A stretch of 64,000 nucleotides of DNA from Streptomyces olivaceoviridis (GTDB lineage: Bacteria; Actinomycetota; Actinomycetes; Streptomycetales; Streptomycetaceae): NCBI RefSeq assembly GCF_014650115.1, contig NZ_BMUI01000003.1, forward strand, positions 1-64,000, written 5' to 3'. The position numbers were made by a program, and so were the translations under genes. Numbering within the stretch: position 1 is the stretch's first letter; every line of letters starts with the position of its first letter. This document shows positions 1 to 9,767 of this stretch, piece after piece. Below the pieces are notes generated by a model. The model had not been told where the DNA came from. It worked only from the letters and a program-made list of their open reading frames with translations, and searched no databases.

Positions 1-64
1 GCGATCCGATTTCCTCGGTGCTTTCCAGGTTCCCGCTCTCGCGTTTCCCTTTCCGGCGTTTCCG
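1..64 (-). promoter_or_regulatory. Start of the transcribed leader of an rRNA operon (16S gene lies off the left edge)
   Basis: Read on the minus strand, this stretch carries the run of short purine-rich boxes (GGAAAGGG, GAGAGCGGGAACC, GGAAAGCACCGAGG) that I recognise from the leader of Streptomyces rRNA operons. It follows three stacked promoters and the operon would continue leftward. The leader normally holds antitermination and RNase III processing signals. No mature rRNA is in the window. The identification is by recall of the leader, not by alignment. Confidence 0.75.
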
Positions 65-93
65 ACTTTATCAGAAGTTTTCGGCCGGTTGAA
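65..93 (-). promoter_or_regulatory. rRNA operon promoter, proximal
   Basis: On the minus strand TTCAAC (93-88) and TAAAGT (70-65) are separated by exactly 17 bases. This gives a near-consensus vegetative promoter nearest the rRNA leader. It is the innermost of three evenly built promoters that together resemble the multi-promoter array of Streptomyces rRNA operons. Confidence 0.65.
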
Positions 94-166
94 CCAGCCG
101 CTCATTTCTGAGTAATCGGGGGGTGCTTCTCGGAATATCACTCAGGACTTCTGAGGAAGCTCATAG

Positions 167-195
167 ATTCTATCGGCTGCCGGGGAGCTTGTCCA
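167..195 (-). promoter_or_regulatory. rRNA operon promoter, middle
   Basis: On the minus strand TGGACA (195-190) and TAGAAT (172-167) are separated by 17 bases, a good match to the primary sigma factor (HrdB) consensus. It lies between the other two promoters of the same array. Confidence 0.7.
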
Positions 196-213
196 GCTCC
201 GGGCAACTGTTTG

Positions 214-242
214 AATCTACCTCCCCAGTCCCTCCGTGTCAA
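214..242 (-). promoter_or_regulatory. rRNA operon promoter, distal, with consensus -35
   Basis: On the minus strand a perfect TTGACA (242-237) and TAGATT (219-214) are separated by 17 bases. Near-consensus promoters like this are rare in Streptomyces and typical of rRNA operons. It is the most upstream of the three promoters and lies just beyond the stop codon of the SpoIIM-like gene. Confidence 0.75.
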
Positions 243-306
243 CGGCTCTCGTGGGGCGAAGAGGAGATTAGCAGCTCACAGGGGTCGAGCGCACATCCGC
301 CGGCCG

Positions 307-1314
307 TCAGGCGGACGCGGGGACCGAGGCGCTGCGGTCCATCGCTTCGAGATCGCCGGTCTCACCGGCGCGCGCGGCACGTCCGCCCAGTACGTAGACG
401 TACGCCAGGAACCCCAGCTCGGCCGCGACGCCGATGCCGATGCGGGCCCAGGTCGGCAGGCCGGAGGGGGTGACGAAGCCTTCGATGGCTCCGGAGACGA
501 ACAGGACCAGGGCGAGTCCGATGGCCATGCCGACGGCGGCCCGTCCCTCCTCCGCGAGCGCCGCGCGCCGGGTGCGCGGGCCGGGGTCGATGACGGTCCA
601 GCCGAGGCGCAGGCCCGTACCGGCGGCGACGAACACGGCGGTCAGTTCGAGCAGGCCGTGCGGGAGGACCAGGCCGAGGAAGGTGTCGAGGCGGCCGGCC
701 GAGGACATGAGGCCGAAGCCGACGCCCAGGTTGAGCATGTTCTGGAAGAGGATCCAGAGGACGGGCAGCCCGAGGAAGACGCCCAGGACCAGGCACATCG
801 CCGCCGCTTGGGCGTTGTTCGTCCACACCTGGGCCGCGAAGGCGGCTGCCGGATGGCTGGAGTAGTAGGTCTCGTACTCGCCGCCGGGCCGGGTCAGCTC
901 GCGCAGCTGGCTGGGTGCCGCGATGGACGACTGCACCTCGGGGTGGGTGCCGATCCACCAGCCCAGGAGCACGGCGACGGCGGTGGAGACCAGCGCGGTG
1001 GGCACCCACCAGTGGCGGGTGCGGTAGACGGCGGCCGGGAAGCCCTGGCCGAGGAAGCGCGTGACGTCTCGCCAGGAGGCGCGGCGGGTGCCGGCGACGG
1101 TGCTGCGCGCGCGTGCCACGAGCCGGCTGAGCCGCCCAGTCAGTTGCGGGTCCGGAGCGCTCGACTGGATGAGGGACAGGTGGGTGGCGGTGCGCTGGTA
1201 GAGGACGACGAGTTCGTCTGCTTCGGCGCCGGTGAGCCGACCTCGGCGGCCGAGCAGCGCATCGAGCCGGTCCCATTCGGCTCGATGTACGGAGACGAAG
1301 ACGTCCAGGTCCAT
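307..1314 (-). CDS. SpoIIM/DUF95-family integral membrane protein
   Basis: A 335-residue polytopic membrane protein. After a soluble N-terminal part of about 95 residues come roughly five to six hydrophobic segments (about 100-121, 158-200, 213-240, 261-283, 291-312). The PHGLLEL stretch near 220 is characteristic of the stage II sporulation protein M (DUF95) family. SpoIIM in Bacillus works with the SpoIID/P peptidoglycan enzymes. Actinobacterial members of this length have no firmly assigned role, so no sporulation function is claimed. It is divergent from the RDD gene across a 143-bp gap, a pairing often seen in actinobacteria and suggesting a shared membrane role. The C-terminus is short and polar. 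Confidence 0.85.
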   Translation of the reverse strand: MDLDVFVSVHRAEWDRLDALLGRRGRLTGAEADELVVLYQRTATHLSLIQSSAPDPQLTGRLSRLVARARSTVAGTRRASWRDVTRFLGQGFPAAVYRTRHWWVPTALVSTAVAVLLGWWIGTHPEVQSSIAAPSQLRELTRPGGEYETYYSSHPAAAFAAQVWTNNAQAAAMCLVLGVFLGLPVLWILFQNMLNLGVGFGLMSSAGRLDTFLGLVLPHGLLELTAVFVAAGTGLRLGWTVIDPGPRTRRAALAEEGRAAVGMAIGLALVLFVSGAIEGFVTPSGLPTWARIGIGVAAELGFLAYVYVLGGRAARAGETGDLEAMDRSASVPASA

Positions 1315-1457
1315 CGGGTCTGCCTGCTCCTCGGCTGGTCGTCCACGGCTCGTCGTGGGTGCTCGGGCTTGCTGTCAGCTTGTCGTACTGCGGCGCGACG
1401 CGCCCTCAGCTTGGCAGACTTGCGGTTCAGGGGGCAGACCAGGGAAGGGCGGCGGGC

Positions 1458-2429
1458 GTGAGTGAGCTGGTGACGGGCGAGGCGGTGGCGCTCGAACTGC
1501 GGCCCGCGAAGCTGCCGAGCAGGGCGCTGGCCGTTTTGTTGGACCTGGTCGTGGCGGTGGTCGCGTACGTCGTCGTGCTGATGGTGCTGGCCGTGTCGAC
1601 GGCTTCGCTGGACGAGGCCGCGCAGCTGGCGCTGTCGATCGCGACGTTTCTGCTGGTGCTGGTCGGCGGGCCGATAGCCGTCGAGACGCTCAGTCGCGGG
1701 CGTTCGCTGGGGAAGCTGGCGTTCGGGCTTCGGGTGGTGCGGGACGACGGTGGGCCGATCCGCTTCCGGCACGCACTGGTGCGGGGCGCGATCGGGGTGG
1801 TGGAGATCCTGATGACGTTCGGGGTGGTGGCCTGTATCGCCTCGCTGGTCTCGGCCCGGGGGCGACGGCTCGGGGACGTTTTCGCGGGCACCCTGGTCGT
1901 GCGGGAACGGATACCCGCCGGGCGGGCCGGTTTCGTTCCGCCTCCGCCGCCGTGGCTCGTGGGGCGGTTCGCCGGGCTGGACCTGTCGGCGGTCCCGGAG
2001 GGGCTGTGGCTCGCCGTCCGGCAGTACCTGACGCGGATGCAGCAGCTTGATCCGCAGGTGTCGGCGGGTATGGCGCAGCGGCTGGCGGCCGATCTCGCGG
2101 AGCGGACCGGGACGCCGGTGCCGCGGGATCTGCCTCCCGCCGCTTTCCTGGCGGCCGTGGTGCACGAGCGGCAGGCCCGTGAGGCCCGGCAGGCGTTCGG
2201 AAGGGGCGGCGGCGCGCCGTCCGGCGGCTTCGCTCCGCCGGTGACAGCGCCCGCGACCCAGCCGGTGGCAGCGCCCGCAGCACCGCCGGTGGCGCAGCCG
2301 TCGGTACCGCCGATGGCATACGGTGCCGCACCGCAGCCGCCGCAGGCCCCTCTCGCTCCCTCGTCGGCGCCGCCGCGGGAGGAGCCGCGGGCCGACCGGC
2401 CGGCCACGGGGTTCGCGCCGCCGGCGTAG
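1458..2429 (+). CDS. RDD family membrane protein
   Basis: The protein has 323 residues from the GTG at 1458; an upstream in-frame extension lacks family-like sequence. The RDD domain occupies about residues 12-150. It has the Arg and Asp of the first helix (RALAVLLDLVV), a second hydrophobic helix near 55-75, and a third ending in RGRRLGD, which supplies the last conserved basic/acidic pair. The last 100 residues are Pro/Ala-rich and probably disordered in the cytoplasm. RDD proteins are small multispanning proteins, a few of them linked to ion exchange; the substrate here is unknown. It diverges from the SpoIIM-like gene. Confidence 0.85.
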   Translation: MSELVTGEAVALELRPAKLPSRALAVLLDLVVAVVAYVVVLMVLAVSTASLDEAAQLALSIATFLLVLVGGPIAVETLSRGRSLGKLAFGLRVVRDDGGPIRFRHALVRGAIGVVEILMTFGVVACIASLVSARGRRLGDVFAGTLVVRERIPAGRAGFVPPPPPWLVGRFAGLDLSAVPEGLWLAVRQYLTRMQQLDPQVSAGMAQRLAADLAERTGTPVPRDLPPAAFLAAVVHERQAREARQAFGRGGGAPSGGFAPPVTAPATQPVAAPAAPPVAQPSVPPMAYGAAPQPPQAPLAPSSAPPREEPRADRPATGFAPPA

Positions 2430-2485
2430 CCCGGAGTGCGGTCCCACCGTGCTCGCCGCACGCGGGGCCGCCGGAGGTAGTGGGG

Positions 2486-3100
2486 TCAGTCGAATCGCGA
2501 CGGTGGGGACTGGAGGTCTTCCAGTTCGATCCCGGGCGCGGCGAGGACGACGTCGCCGGCGATGTGGACGGTGTGCTGTTCCCCGGTGTCCAGGGCTGTG
2601 ACCTGGTATTCGTCCACGGTCAGGGGGCCGTTGTCAGTGGCGTGTGCTTCGCTGTTCACCAGAGCCCAGGACTGGTCCACGGTGCGGGGGGCGAGGACGG
2701 GGTCGGTGAAGGCCACGAGGCGTACACGGGTCGCGGCGGACGAGGGGGTGAGGCGCAGGAGCCGTGCGGTGGCGACGAGGAACGCGGGGGACGTGCCGGT
2801 GAAGGCGTGGGCGCGCACATTGCCTTCGGTGGCCTGGGTGCCGGTGGGGTCGGTGCGGACCCAGGTGACGCCGTCGAGGGCGGCGCCGCGCACCTGCCAG
2901 TCACCCGCGTGGAGTTCGAGGCGGAGGGGACGGCCGAGGTCGTCCAGGGCGAGGTCGACCGAACCGCGGTGGTCGCCGGCGGGGCCGGTCAGCCGGGAGA
3001 CATAGCGCCAGCCGGACGGGCCGGGGGCGCACTGGAAGTGTTCGTCCGCGAGGGGGGTGTGATCGTGCGGATCGTGGAGCGAATAACGGCCGCGGGGCAT
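2486..3100 (-). CDS. Conserved hypothetical protein, probably cytosolic beta-rich
   Basis: A 204-residue protein from the ATG at 3100. The open frame extends further upstream, but that extension looks like non-coding translation. I do not recognise the family with certainty. The sequence alternates short hydrophobic and polar strands (for example GDWQVRGAALDGVTWVR) and has no signal peptide, membrane segment or obvious catalytic motif. A ligand-binding beta-barrel is possible. It converges on the RDD gene with 56 bp between stops and ends 293 bp from the sahH stop, transcribed in the same direction as sahH. A sahH terminator lies in that gap, so it may have its own promoter. Confidence 0.6.
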   Translation of the reverse strand: MPRGRYSLHDPHDHTPLADEHFQCAPGPSGWRYVSRLTGPAGDHRGSVDLALDDLGRPLRLELHAGDWQVRGAALDGVTWVRTDPTGTQATEGNVRAHAFTGTSPAFLVATARLLRLTPSSAATRVRLVAFTDPVLAPRTVDQSWALVNSEAHATDNGPLTVDEYQVTALDTGEQHTVHIAGDVVLAAPGIELEDLQSPPSRFD

Positions 3101-3279
3101 GGGGGTCCTGGGTCTTGACGGGCTGATCCGGCCGGGAGGTATGGGTCCGGAAGCGGTGCGGCGAGGGGTCCCGCAGATTCCTGGCTCCCTAAGGCTTCGG
3201 GGCCCGGAAGCCATGGGTCAGGGCGCCGGAGGACAGGCGCTCCGGTGGCCGGAGGGGCTGGTCCTCAGGGAGCCAAAGG

Positions 3280-3314
3280 GGCAGGCCCCCGGCACGGGGG
3301 TGCGGGGGCCTGCC
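3280..3314 (-). terminator. Strong hairpin downstream of sahH
   Basis: An uninterrupted 12-bp stem (GGCAGGCCCCCG against CGGGGGCCTGCC) closes an 11-base loop. With the nearer hairpin at 3332-3366 it gives sahH two consecutive terminator-like structures. There is no U-tract, as is usual in Streptomyces. Confidence 0.7.
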
Positions 3315-3331
3315 TCGGAGGACCTGCTGCC

Positions 3332-3366
3332 GGGGAGGGTGCGTCGGTGCACCGGCGCACTCCCCC
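3332..3366 (-). terminator. Hairpin directly after the sahH stop
   Basis: The arms GGGGAGGGTGCG and CGCACTCCCCC pair with one bulge around a short loop. It lies 28 bp past the sahH stop codon and is the proximal terminator candidate. Confidence 0.55.
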
Positions 3367-3393
3367 GGCGGGCCGGACTACGCGCTCACCGGA

Positions 3394-5237
<1,844 letters not shown>

Positions 5238-5924
5238 ATGGCGGGCAGAGGGCGGGGACTGGGGATCGCGGCGCTGGTGGTGGGGCTGCTGGGTGTGGTG
5301 CTGGCCCGGGGTGCCTTCGTCTACGGGCGTGGCGCGTACGGCACGGGCACGCAGCCGAGCCGGAGCATGGAGCCGACGTACCAGCGGGGTGACCGGATCA
5401 TCTGGGAGCGGGTGGACGGGAGTGAGGTGCGGCGCGGGGACGTCGTGGTGTTCTCGATGCCGGGGCGCTACCGGGCCGAGGGTGTTTTCATGCAGCGGAT
5501 GATCGGCGTGGGCGGTGACCGTGTGGCGTGCTGCACGACCGTGGGCTCCGAGGAGCGGGTCACCGTGAACGGCGAGCCGGTCAGGGAGCCGTATGTCTAT
5601 GAGGGCGACGCCGACGGTGTGCACCGGCCGTACGACGTGAAGGTGCCGCAGGGCCGGCTGTTCCTGATGGGTGACCACCGGTCCGACTCGATGGACTCCC
5701 GCTTCTTCGCCGCCGATCACGGCGGGACCGTGCCGGTGGACGCCGTGCGGGGGCGGGTGACGGACGACCGTACGGGCCCGGCTCTGCTGGGCACGGCCCT
5801 GCTCGTGGGCGGTCTGCTGGTCCTCACCGGTGCCGGGCTGGGGATCGCCGCCGTGGTGGTGTGGCGGCGGAAGGCGCCGACGGTGCCGCCGGCGCCTTGG
5901 CCCACGCAGCCGGCTCAGGGCTGA
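5238..5924 (+). CDS. Signal peptidase I-like membrane protein lacking the catalytic lysine
   Basis: A 228-residue protein from the ATG at 5238. It has an N-terminal membrane anchor (about 6-26), an extracytoplasmic S26 domain and a second C-terminal helix (about 180-205). Box B is present with the nucleophile region PSRSMEP, box C as RGDVVVF and box E as GDHRSDSMDSR. In box D, where type I signal peptidases have KRxxGxPGD with Lys as general base, this protein reads MQRMIGVGGD, so Lys is replaced by Gln. A second membrane segment after the catalytic domain is common in Streptomyces enzymes. It may be an inactive paralogue, use another base, or have a specialised role. It converges on the CDF transporter. 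Confidence 0.8.
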   Translation: MAGRGRGLGIAALVVGLLGVVLARGAFVYGRGAYGTGTQPSRSMEPTYQRGDRIIWERVDGSEVRRGDVVVFSMPGRYRAEGVFMQRMIGVGGDRVACCTTVGSEERVTVNGEPVREPYVYEGDADGVHRPYDVKVPQGRLFLMGDHRSDSMDSRFFAADHGGTVPVDAVRGRVTDDRTGPALLGTALLVGGLLVLTGAGLGIAAVVVWRRKAPTVPPAPWPTQPAQG

Positions 5925-5945
5925 GGGGCGTACCGCCCGGCTTGC

Positions 5946-6926
5946 TCAGTGACCCGCCGGGTGCGGGGTCGGGCCGCCCGGGGTCGCCTTCGGGTCCGGG
6001 CCCTTGGCGGCCTCAGCCTCGCTGTAGATGTCCGGTTCCAGGTAGATGACGCGGGCGATGGGGACGGCGGCGCGGATGCGGGCCTCGGCGGCGTTGATGG
6101 CGCCGGCGACCTCGGTGGCCGTGTCGTCGTGCTGGACGGCGATCTTCGCGGCGATCAGCAGCTCCTCCGGGCCGAGGTGGAGGGTGCGCATGTGGATGAT
6201 GCGGGTGACCGTGTCGCCGTCGACGATCGCGGCCTCGATCTTCTTTATGTCGTCGAGCCCGGCGGCCTCGCCGAGCAGCAGCGACTTGGTCTCGGCGGCC
6301 AGGACGAGGGCGATCAGGACGAGCAGGACTCCGATGCAGAGGGTGCCGATGCCGTCCCAGACGCCGTCGCCGGTGAGCAGGGAGAGGCCGACGCCGCCGA
6401 GGGCGAGGACCAGGCCGATGAGCGCGCCGAAGTCCTCCAGGAGGACGACGGGCAGCTCGGGTGCCTTGGCGCGGCGGATGAACTCCTTCCAGGAGAGCGT
6501 GCCGCGCAGCCCGTTGGACTCCTTGATGGCCGTGCGGAAGGAGAAGCCCTCGGCGATGACCGCGAAGACGAGGACGCCGACCGGCCAGTACCAGTGCTCC
6601 AGGTCGTGCGGGTGGCGGACCTTCTCGTAGCCCTCGTAGATGGCGAACATGCCGCCGATGGAGAAGAGGACGATCGAGACGAGGAAGGCGTAGATGAACC
6701 GCTCGCGGCCGTAGCCGAAGGGGTGCTGCGGGCTCGCCTGGCGCTGCGCCTTCTTGCCGCCGACGAGCAGCAGGAACTGGTTGCCGGAGTCGGCGAGCGA
6801 GTGGACGCCCTCGGCGAGCATCGAGGAGGAGCCGCTGAACGCGAACGCCACGAACTTCGATGCCGCGATGGCGAGATTGGCGCCGAGTGCCGCCACGATC
6901 GCCTTGGTACCGCCTGACGCGCTCAT
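5946..6926 (-). CDS. Cation diffusion facilitator (CDF) family transporter
   Basis: A 326-residue membrane protein with about six transmembrane helices. The first carries the family's metal-site helix (SMLAEGVHSLADSGNQ). The HPFGYGRERF motif follows the second helix. After the helices comes a cytoplasmic ferredoxin-like domain of about 90 residues (HMRTLHLGPEELLIAAKI) typical of CDF dimers. CDF proteins export divalent metals such as Zn2+, Mn2+ or Fe2+ by proton antiport; the HSLAD form differs from the classic HxxxD zinc site, so the metal is uncertain. It lies downstream of manA in the same direction with a 168-bp gap, so co-transcription is possible but unproven. Confidence 0.9.
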   Translation of the reverse strand: MSASGGTKAIVAALGANLAIAASKFVAFAFSGSSSMLAEGVHSLADSGNQFLLLVGGKKAQRQASPQHPFGYGRERFIYAFLVSIVLFSIGGMFAIYEGYEKVRHPHDLEHWYWPVGVLVFAVIAEGFSFRTAIKESNGLRGTLSWKEFIRRAKAPELPVVLLEDFGALIGLVLALGGVGLSLLTGDGVWDGIGTLCIGVLLVLIALVLAAETKSLLLGEAAGLDDIKKIEAAIVDGDTVTRIIHMRTLHLGPEELLIAAKIAVQHDDTATEVAGAINAAEARIRAAVPIARVIYLEPDIYSEAEAAKGPDPKATPGGPTPHPAGH

Positions 6927-7094
6927 GTGGTCGCGTTGTCCCTTCGCCTCTGTCGTCCTGGTGCGTCCGTCCGGACGAGTGCCCGGCTTTGCCCGGCCTT
7001 TGCCGGTGGGCCATTCTTGCAGCCCGGCCGGGCACTGGTGCGTCAGGTATCCACAACCCCGGTCATATGATCCACAGGCCGTCCGCGGCCTCGG

Positions 7095-8246
7095 TCACAC
7101 GATCACGGTGGCGCGGAAGACGGTGCCCGCGCCGCTGATCTTCGCCTGCTCGCCGGCCGGGACGAAGACCGACTGGCCGGGGCGCAGTTCGTACTCGCCG
7201 GCCCGGACGGTACCGGCCGTGCAGAGCAGGATCTGCGAGGTGTCCCGGGTGAGGTCGTGGGCGGCGCCGCCCTCGGGGAGGACGTACCGGGAGAGCCGGA
7301 ACTCGTCGATCGGGGTCTCGTAGACCTCCTCCCCCTCCGGGGAGGCCTCCGGGCGCAGCACGCCCGGGTCCATGGGCTCGAAGCGGACGATCCGCAGGAG
7401 TTCGGGGACGTCGACGTGCTTGGGGGTCAGGCCGCAGCGCAGGACGTTGTCGGAGTTGGCCATGATCTCGACGCCGAGGCCGTTGAGATAGGCGTGCGGG
7501 ATGCCGGCGCCGAGGTACAGGGCCTCGCCGGGCTGGAGCCGGACGTGGTTGAGCAGCATGGCCGCGATGACGCCGGGGTCGCCAGGGTAGTGCCGGGCGA
7601 TGTCGGCGTAGGGGGCGTAGGCACCGCCGAGGCGGGTGCAGGCGGCGGTGGTCTCGGCGACCGCGTGGGCCATCTCCTCCGGGTCGGCGCTGAGGATCGC
7701 GGTGAGGACCTCGCGCAGGGCCGCTTCCGCGGGGTGTGCGTGCAGCAGGTCGACGTACGGCTTGAGGGAGTCGACGCCGAGCCCGTCGAGCAGGTCGGCG
7801 GCCTGGACCGGGTCGCGGAAACCGCACAGGCCGTCGAACTCGGTGAGGGCGCAGATCAGTTCGGGCTTGTGGTTGGCGTCCTTGTAGTTGCGGTAGGGGG
7901 CGTCGACCGGGATGCCGCGCCGCTCCTCGTCGGCGTACCCCTCCTTGGCCTGCTTCAGGTCGGGGTGCACCTGGAGGGACAGGGGCGCGCCGGCGGCGAG
8001 GATCTTGAGCAGGAACGGCAGGTGGGGGCCGAACCTGGCGACCGCGCGGGCGCCGAGTTCCCGAGCCGGGTCGGCATCGATGACCTCGGCGAGGGTCCCG
8101 CGCGCGGTGCGTGACGGGGCGCCCGGATGCGCGCCCATCCACATCTCCGCCTGGGGTTCCCCGGTCGGCTCGACGCCGAGGAGGTGCGGTATGGCTGTGG
8201 GAGAACCCCAGGCGTAGGGGCGGATGGTGTTGTCGAGGCGGTCCAT
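7095..8246 (-). CDS. manA: Mannose-6-phosphate isomerase, class I
   Basis: A 383-residue cupin metalloenzyme interconverting fructose-6-P and mannose-6-P, the entry point to GDP-mannose. The N-terminus (NTIRPYAWGSPTAIP) is typical. The zinc-site region WMGAHP and FLLKILAAGAPLSLQVHPD, and the active-site part AGIPHAYLNGLGVEIMANSDNVLRCGLTPKH (given here in overlapping pieces: AGIPHAYLNG, VEIMANSDNVLR), are intact. The C-terminal cupin ends at VFRATVIV. It is preceded by the SIS-domain gene (94-bp gap), which is preceded by trm112-like and manB, an order conserved in actinobacteria. Confidence 0.95.
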   Translation of the reverse strand: MDRLDNTIRPYAWGSPTAIPHLLGVEPTGEPQAEMWMGAHPGAPSRTARGTLAEVIDADPARELGARAVARFGPHLPFLLKILAAGAPLSLQVHPDLKQAKEGYADEERRGIPVDAPYRNYKDANHKPELICALTEFDGLCGFRDPVQAADLLDGLGVDSLKPYVDLLHAHPAEAALREVLTAILSADPEEMAHAVAETTAACTRLGGAYAPYADIARHYPGDPGVIAAMLLNHVRLQPGEALYLGAGIPHAYLNGLGVEIMANSDNVLRCGLTPKHVDVPELLRIVRFEPMDPGVLRPEASPEGEEVYETPIDEFRLSRYVLPEGGAAHDLTRDTSQILLCTAGTVRAGEYELRPGQSVFVPAGEQAKISGAGTVFRATVIV

Positions 8247-8340
8247 GTGTCTTCTCTGTCTCCGTACGTACGCTGCTCGGCCGCACCGGCGACTGTGCCG
8301 GGGGCAGGGGCGGGCTCGGGTCGTCCGGCCCGGAGCAGGA

Positions 8341-9468
8341 TCAGGCCCCGGAAGCGAGCGCCAGGTAAACGGCGGCGAAATCCGTGACGGCGATCAGTTC
8401 CGCGAGGGTCTCCAGTTCGCCGCCCTCCTCCGGTTCGAGCTCGCTGATCGCGGTGTCGTGGCTGAGGGCCACGTCACGGGCGGCGGGGGCGGCGGTGAGG
8501 CCGCTGAGCGGGCGGTCGCGGAGCAGCACCACGCGCGCGTGCAGCGCGGGCGGCTCTTCGACGCGGTCGCGGAAGAAGTCCTCCGGGTCGGCGCTGGCGG
8601 CGAGCGGGCCGGCCAGCAGGGCGCTGTGCGCGGCGAGCGCCTCGGGCAGTTCGGCGACCAGGGCGGGGCGGCCGGCGAGTTCGGCGAGCGCGGCGGCGAA
8701 GCGGCGGCCCGCCGGACCGGCCGAGGGCCCTTCCGTCCACACCAGGGGGAGCGCGTCGGCGAGTTCGGCGGCGAGGGTCTTCGCCGGGTTGCTGTACGTC
8801 GCGATGGCGGGGCCGCAGCGCTCCGCGATGTGGTCGAGGCGGTCGGCGGCCTTCTCCAGGGCGTCCGGCGGGGCGACGATCAGGCCGATCCGGTCCAGGA
8901 GCGCGAGCAGCGGGGTCAGCAGCGCCCAGAAGACGCCCGGGGAGGACGCGGCGAGCGGTTCCTCCTGGTCGTACGGCGCCGTCGCCATCGGTACGAACAG
9001 ACCGTGCGCGCCGGCGACCGCTTCGGCGAGCGGGGTGCGGGGCGGGGCCACGGCGACGACCGAGCAGCCACGGCGGTAGGCCTGGTCCGCGAGGAGGGAC
9101 AGGCTCGGTTCGCTGCCGTCCGGGGTGGCGATCAGCAGCAGGTCCACGGAGCCGGCCCAGCCCGGGAGTTCCCAGCGCAGGGCGCCCGCGGCCGGGGCGA
9201 CGCCGGTCGGGGCGAGCCGGACGACGGGGCTGCCGGGGCCGGCCAGGGTGCCGAGGAGGTCGGCGGTGTGGGTGGCGGCGGCGCCGGGGCCCGCGATGAG
9301 GACCGCGCGGGGGCGGCCGTCGGGCTTGAGCTCGCCGACGCCGGCCTCGGTGGCGTGCCGGGCGGCGGTGCGCACGCGGGCGCCGGCCTCCGCCGCGCCG
9401 CGGAGCAGACCCCGGTGGTCGGCCTCCGCGAGGCCCTCCGGGGTGTCGAGCAGCGATTCGTCCAGCAT
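8341..9468 (-). CDS. SIS-domain protein, phosphoglucose/phosphomannose isomerase-like
   Basis: A 375-residue protein starting MLDESLLDTPEGL. It has two sugar-isomerase-like halves: the first around GPGAAATHTADLLGTL (about 57-75) with downstream VDLLLIATPDGSEP, the second around 210-300. In the bifunctional PGI/PMI family the binding loop contains conserved Ser and Thr residues. Here the first loop is Gly/Ala-rich and the proline-rich region is relaxed, so catalytic competence is uncertain. It is always found between manA and manB in the related actinobacterial clusters I know, which argues for a sugar-phosphate role or regulation of GDP-mannose supply. Confidence 0.75.
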   Translation of the reverse strand: MLDESLLDTPEGLAEADHRGLLRGAAEAGARVRTAARHATEAGVGELKPDGRPRAVLIAGPGAAATHTADLLGTLAGPGSPVVRLAPTGVAPAAGALRWELPGWAGSVDLLLIATPDGSEPSLSLLADQAYRRGCSVVAVAPPRTPLAEAVAGAHGLFVPMATAPYDQEEPLAASSPGVFWALLTPLLALLDRIGLIVAPPDALEKAADRLDHIAERCGPAIATYSNPAKTLAAELADALPLVWTEGPSAGPAGRRFAAALAELAGRPALVAELPEALAAHSALLAGPLAASADPEDFFRDRVEEPPALHARVVLLRDRPLSGLTAAPAARDVALSHDTAISELEPEEGGELETLAELIAVTDFAAVYLALASGA

Positions 9469-9523
9469 GGGCGGCAGCCTCCGATCGCCGGGATCCTGGG
9501 GTGCTACGAGGTGACGGGCCCCG

Positions 9524-9694
9524 TCACTCGGGGCGGCGGGCCTCGTCGACCAGCAGGACCGGGATGCCGTCGCGGACCGGGTAGGCGAGGCCGCAGTCCT
9601 GACCCGTGCAGATCAGCTCGGTGTCCTGCTCCTTCAGGGGGGCGTGGCAGGCCGGGCAGGCGAGGATCTCCAGGAGGCCGGCTTCGAGCGGCAT
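9524..9694 (-). CDS. Trm112-family small zinc-ribbon-like protein
   Basis: A 56-residue protein below the usual ORF cut-off. It runs from the ATG at 9694 to the TGA at 9524 and begins [20 protein letters not shown]. It has CPAC near residue 13 and a second cysteine pair (C29, C34), then the conserved end [19 protein letters not shown]. This matches the Trm112/YcaR family. In eukaryotes and archaea Trm112 is a methyltransferase activator; the bacterial role is poorly defined. It is sandwiched between manB (73 bp upstream) and the SIS gene (55 bp downstream) in one transcription unit. Confidence 0.9.
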   Translation of the reverse strand: MPLEAGLLEILACPACHAPLKEQDTELICTGQDCGLAYPVRDGIPVLLVDEARRPE

Positions 9695-9767
9695 GTGCTG
9701 TCCCTTCAGAGGGCGTACGGGTGTCTGTGCATATGCCTGGTCAGCGTACCGCTCATGGGCAGGCCGC

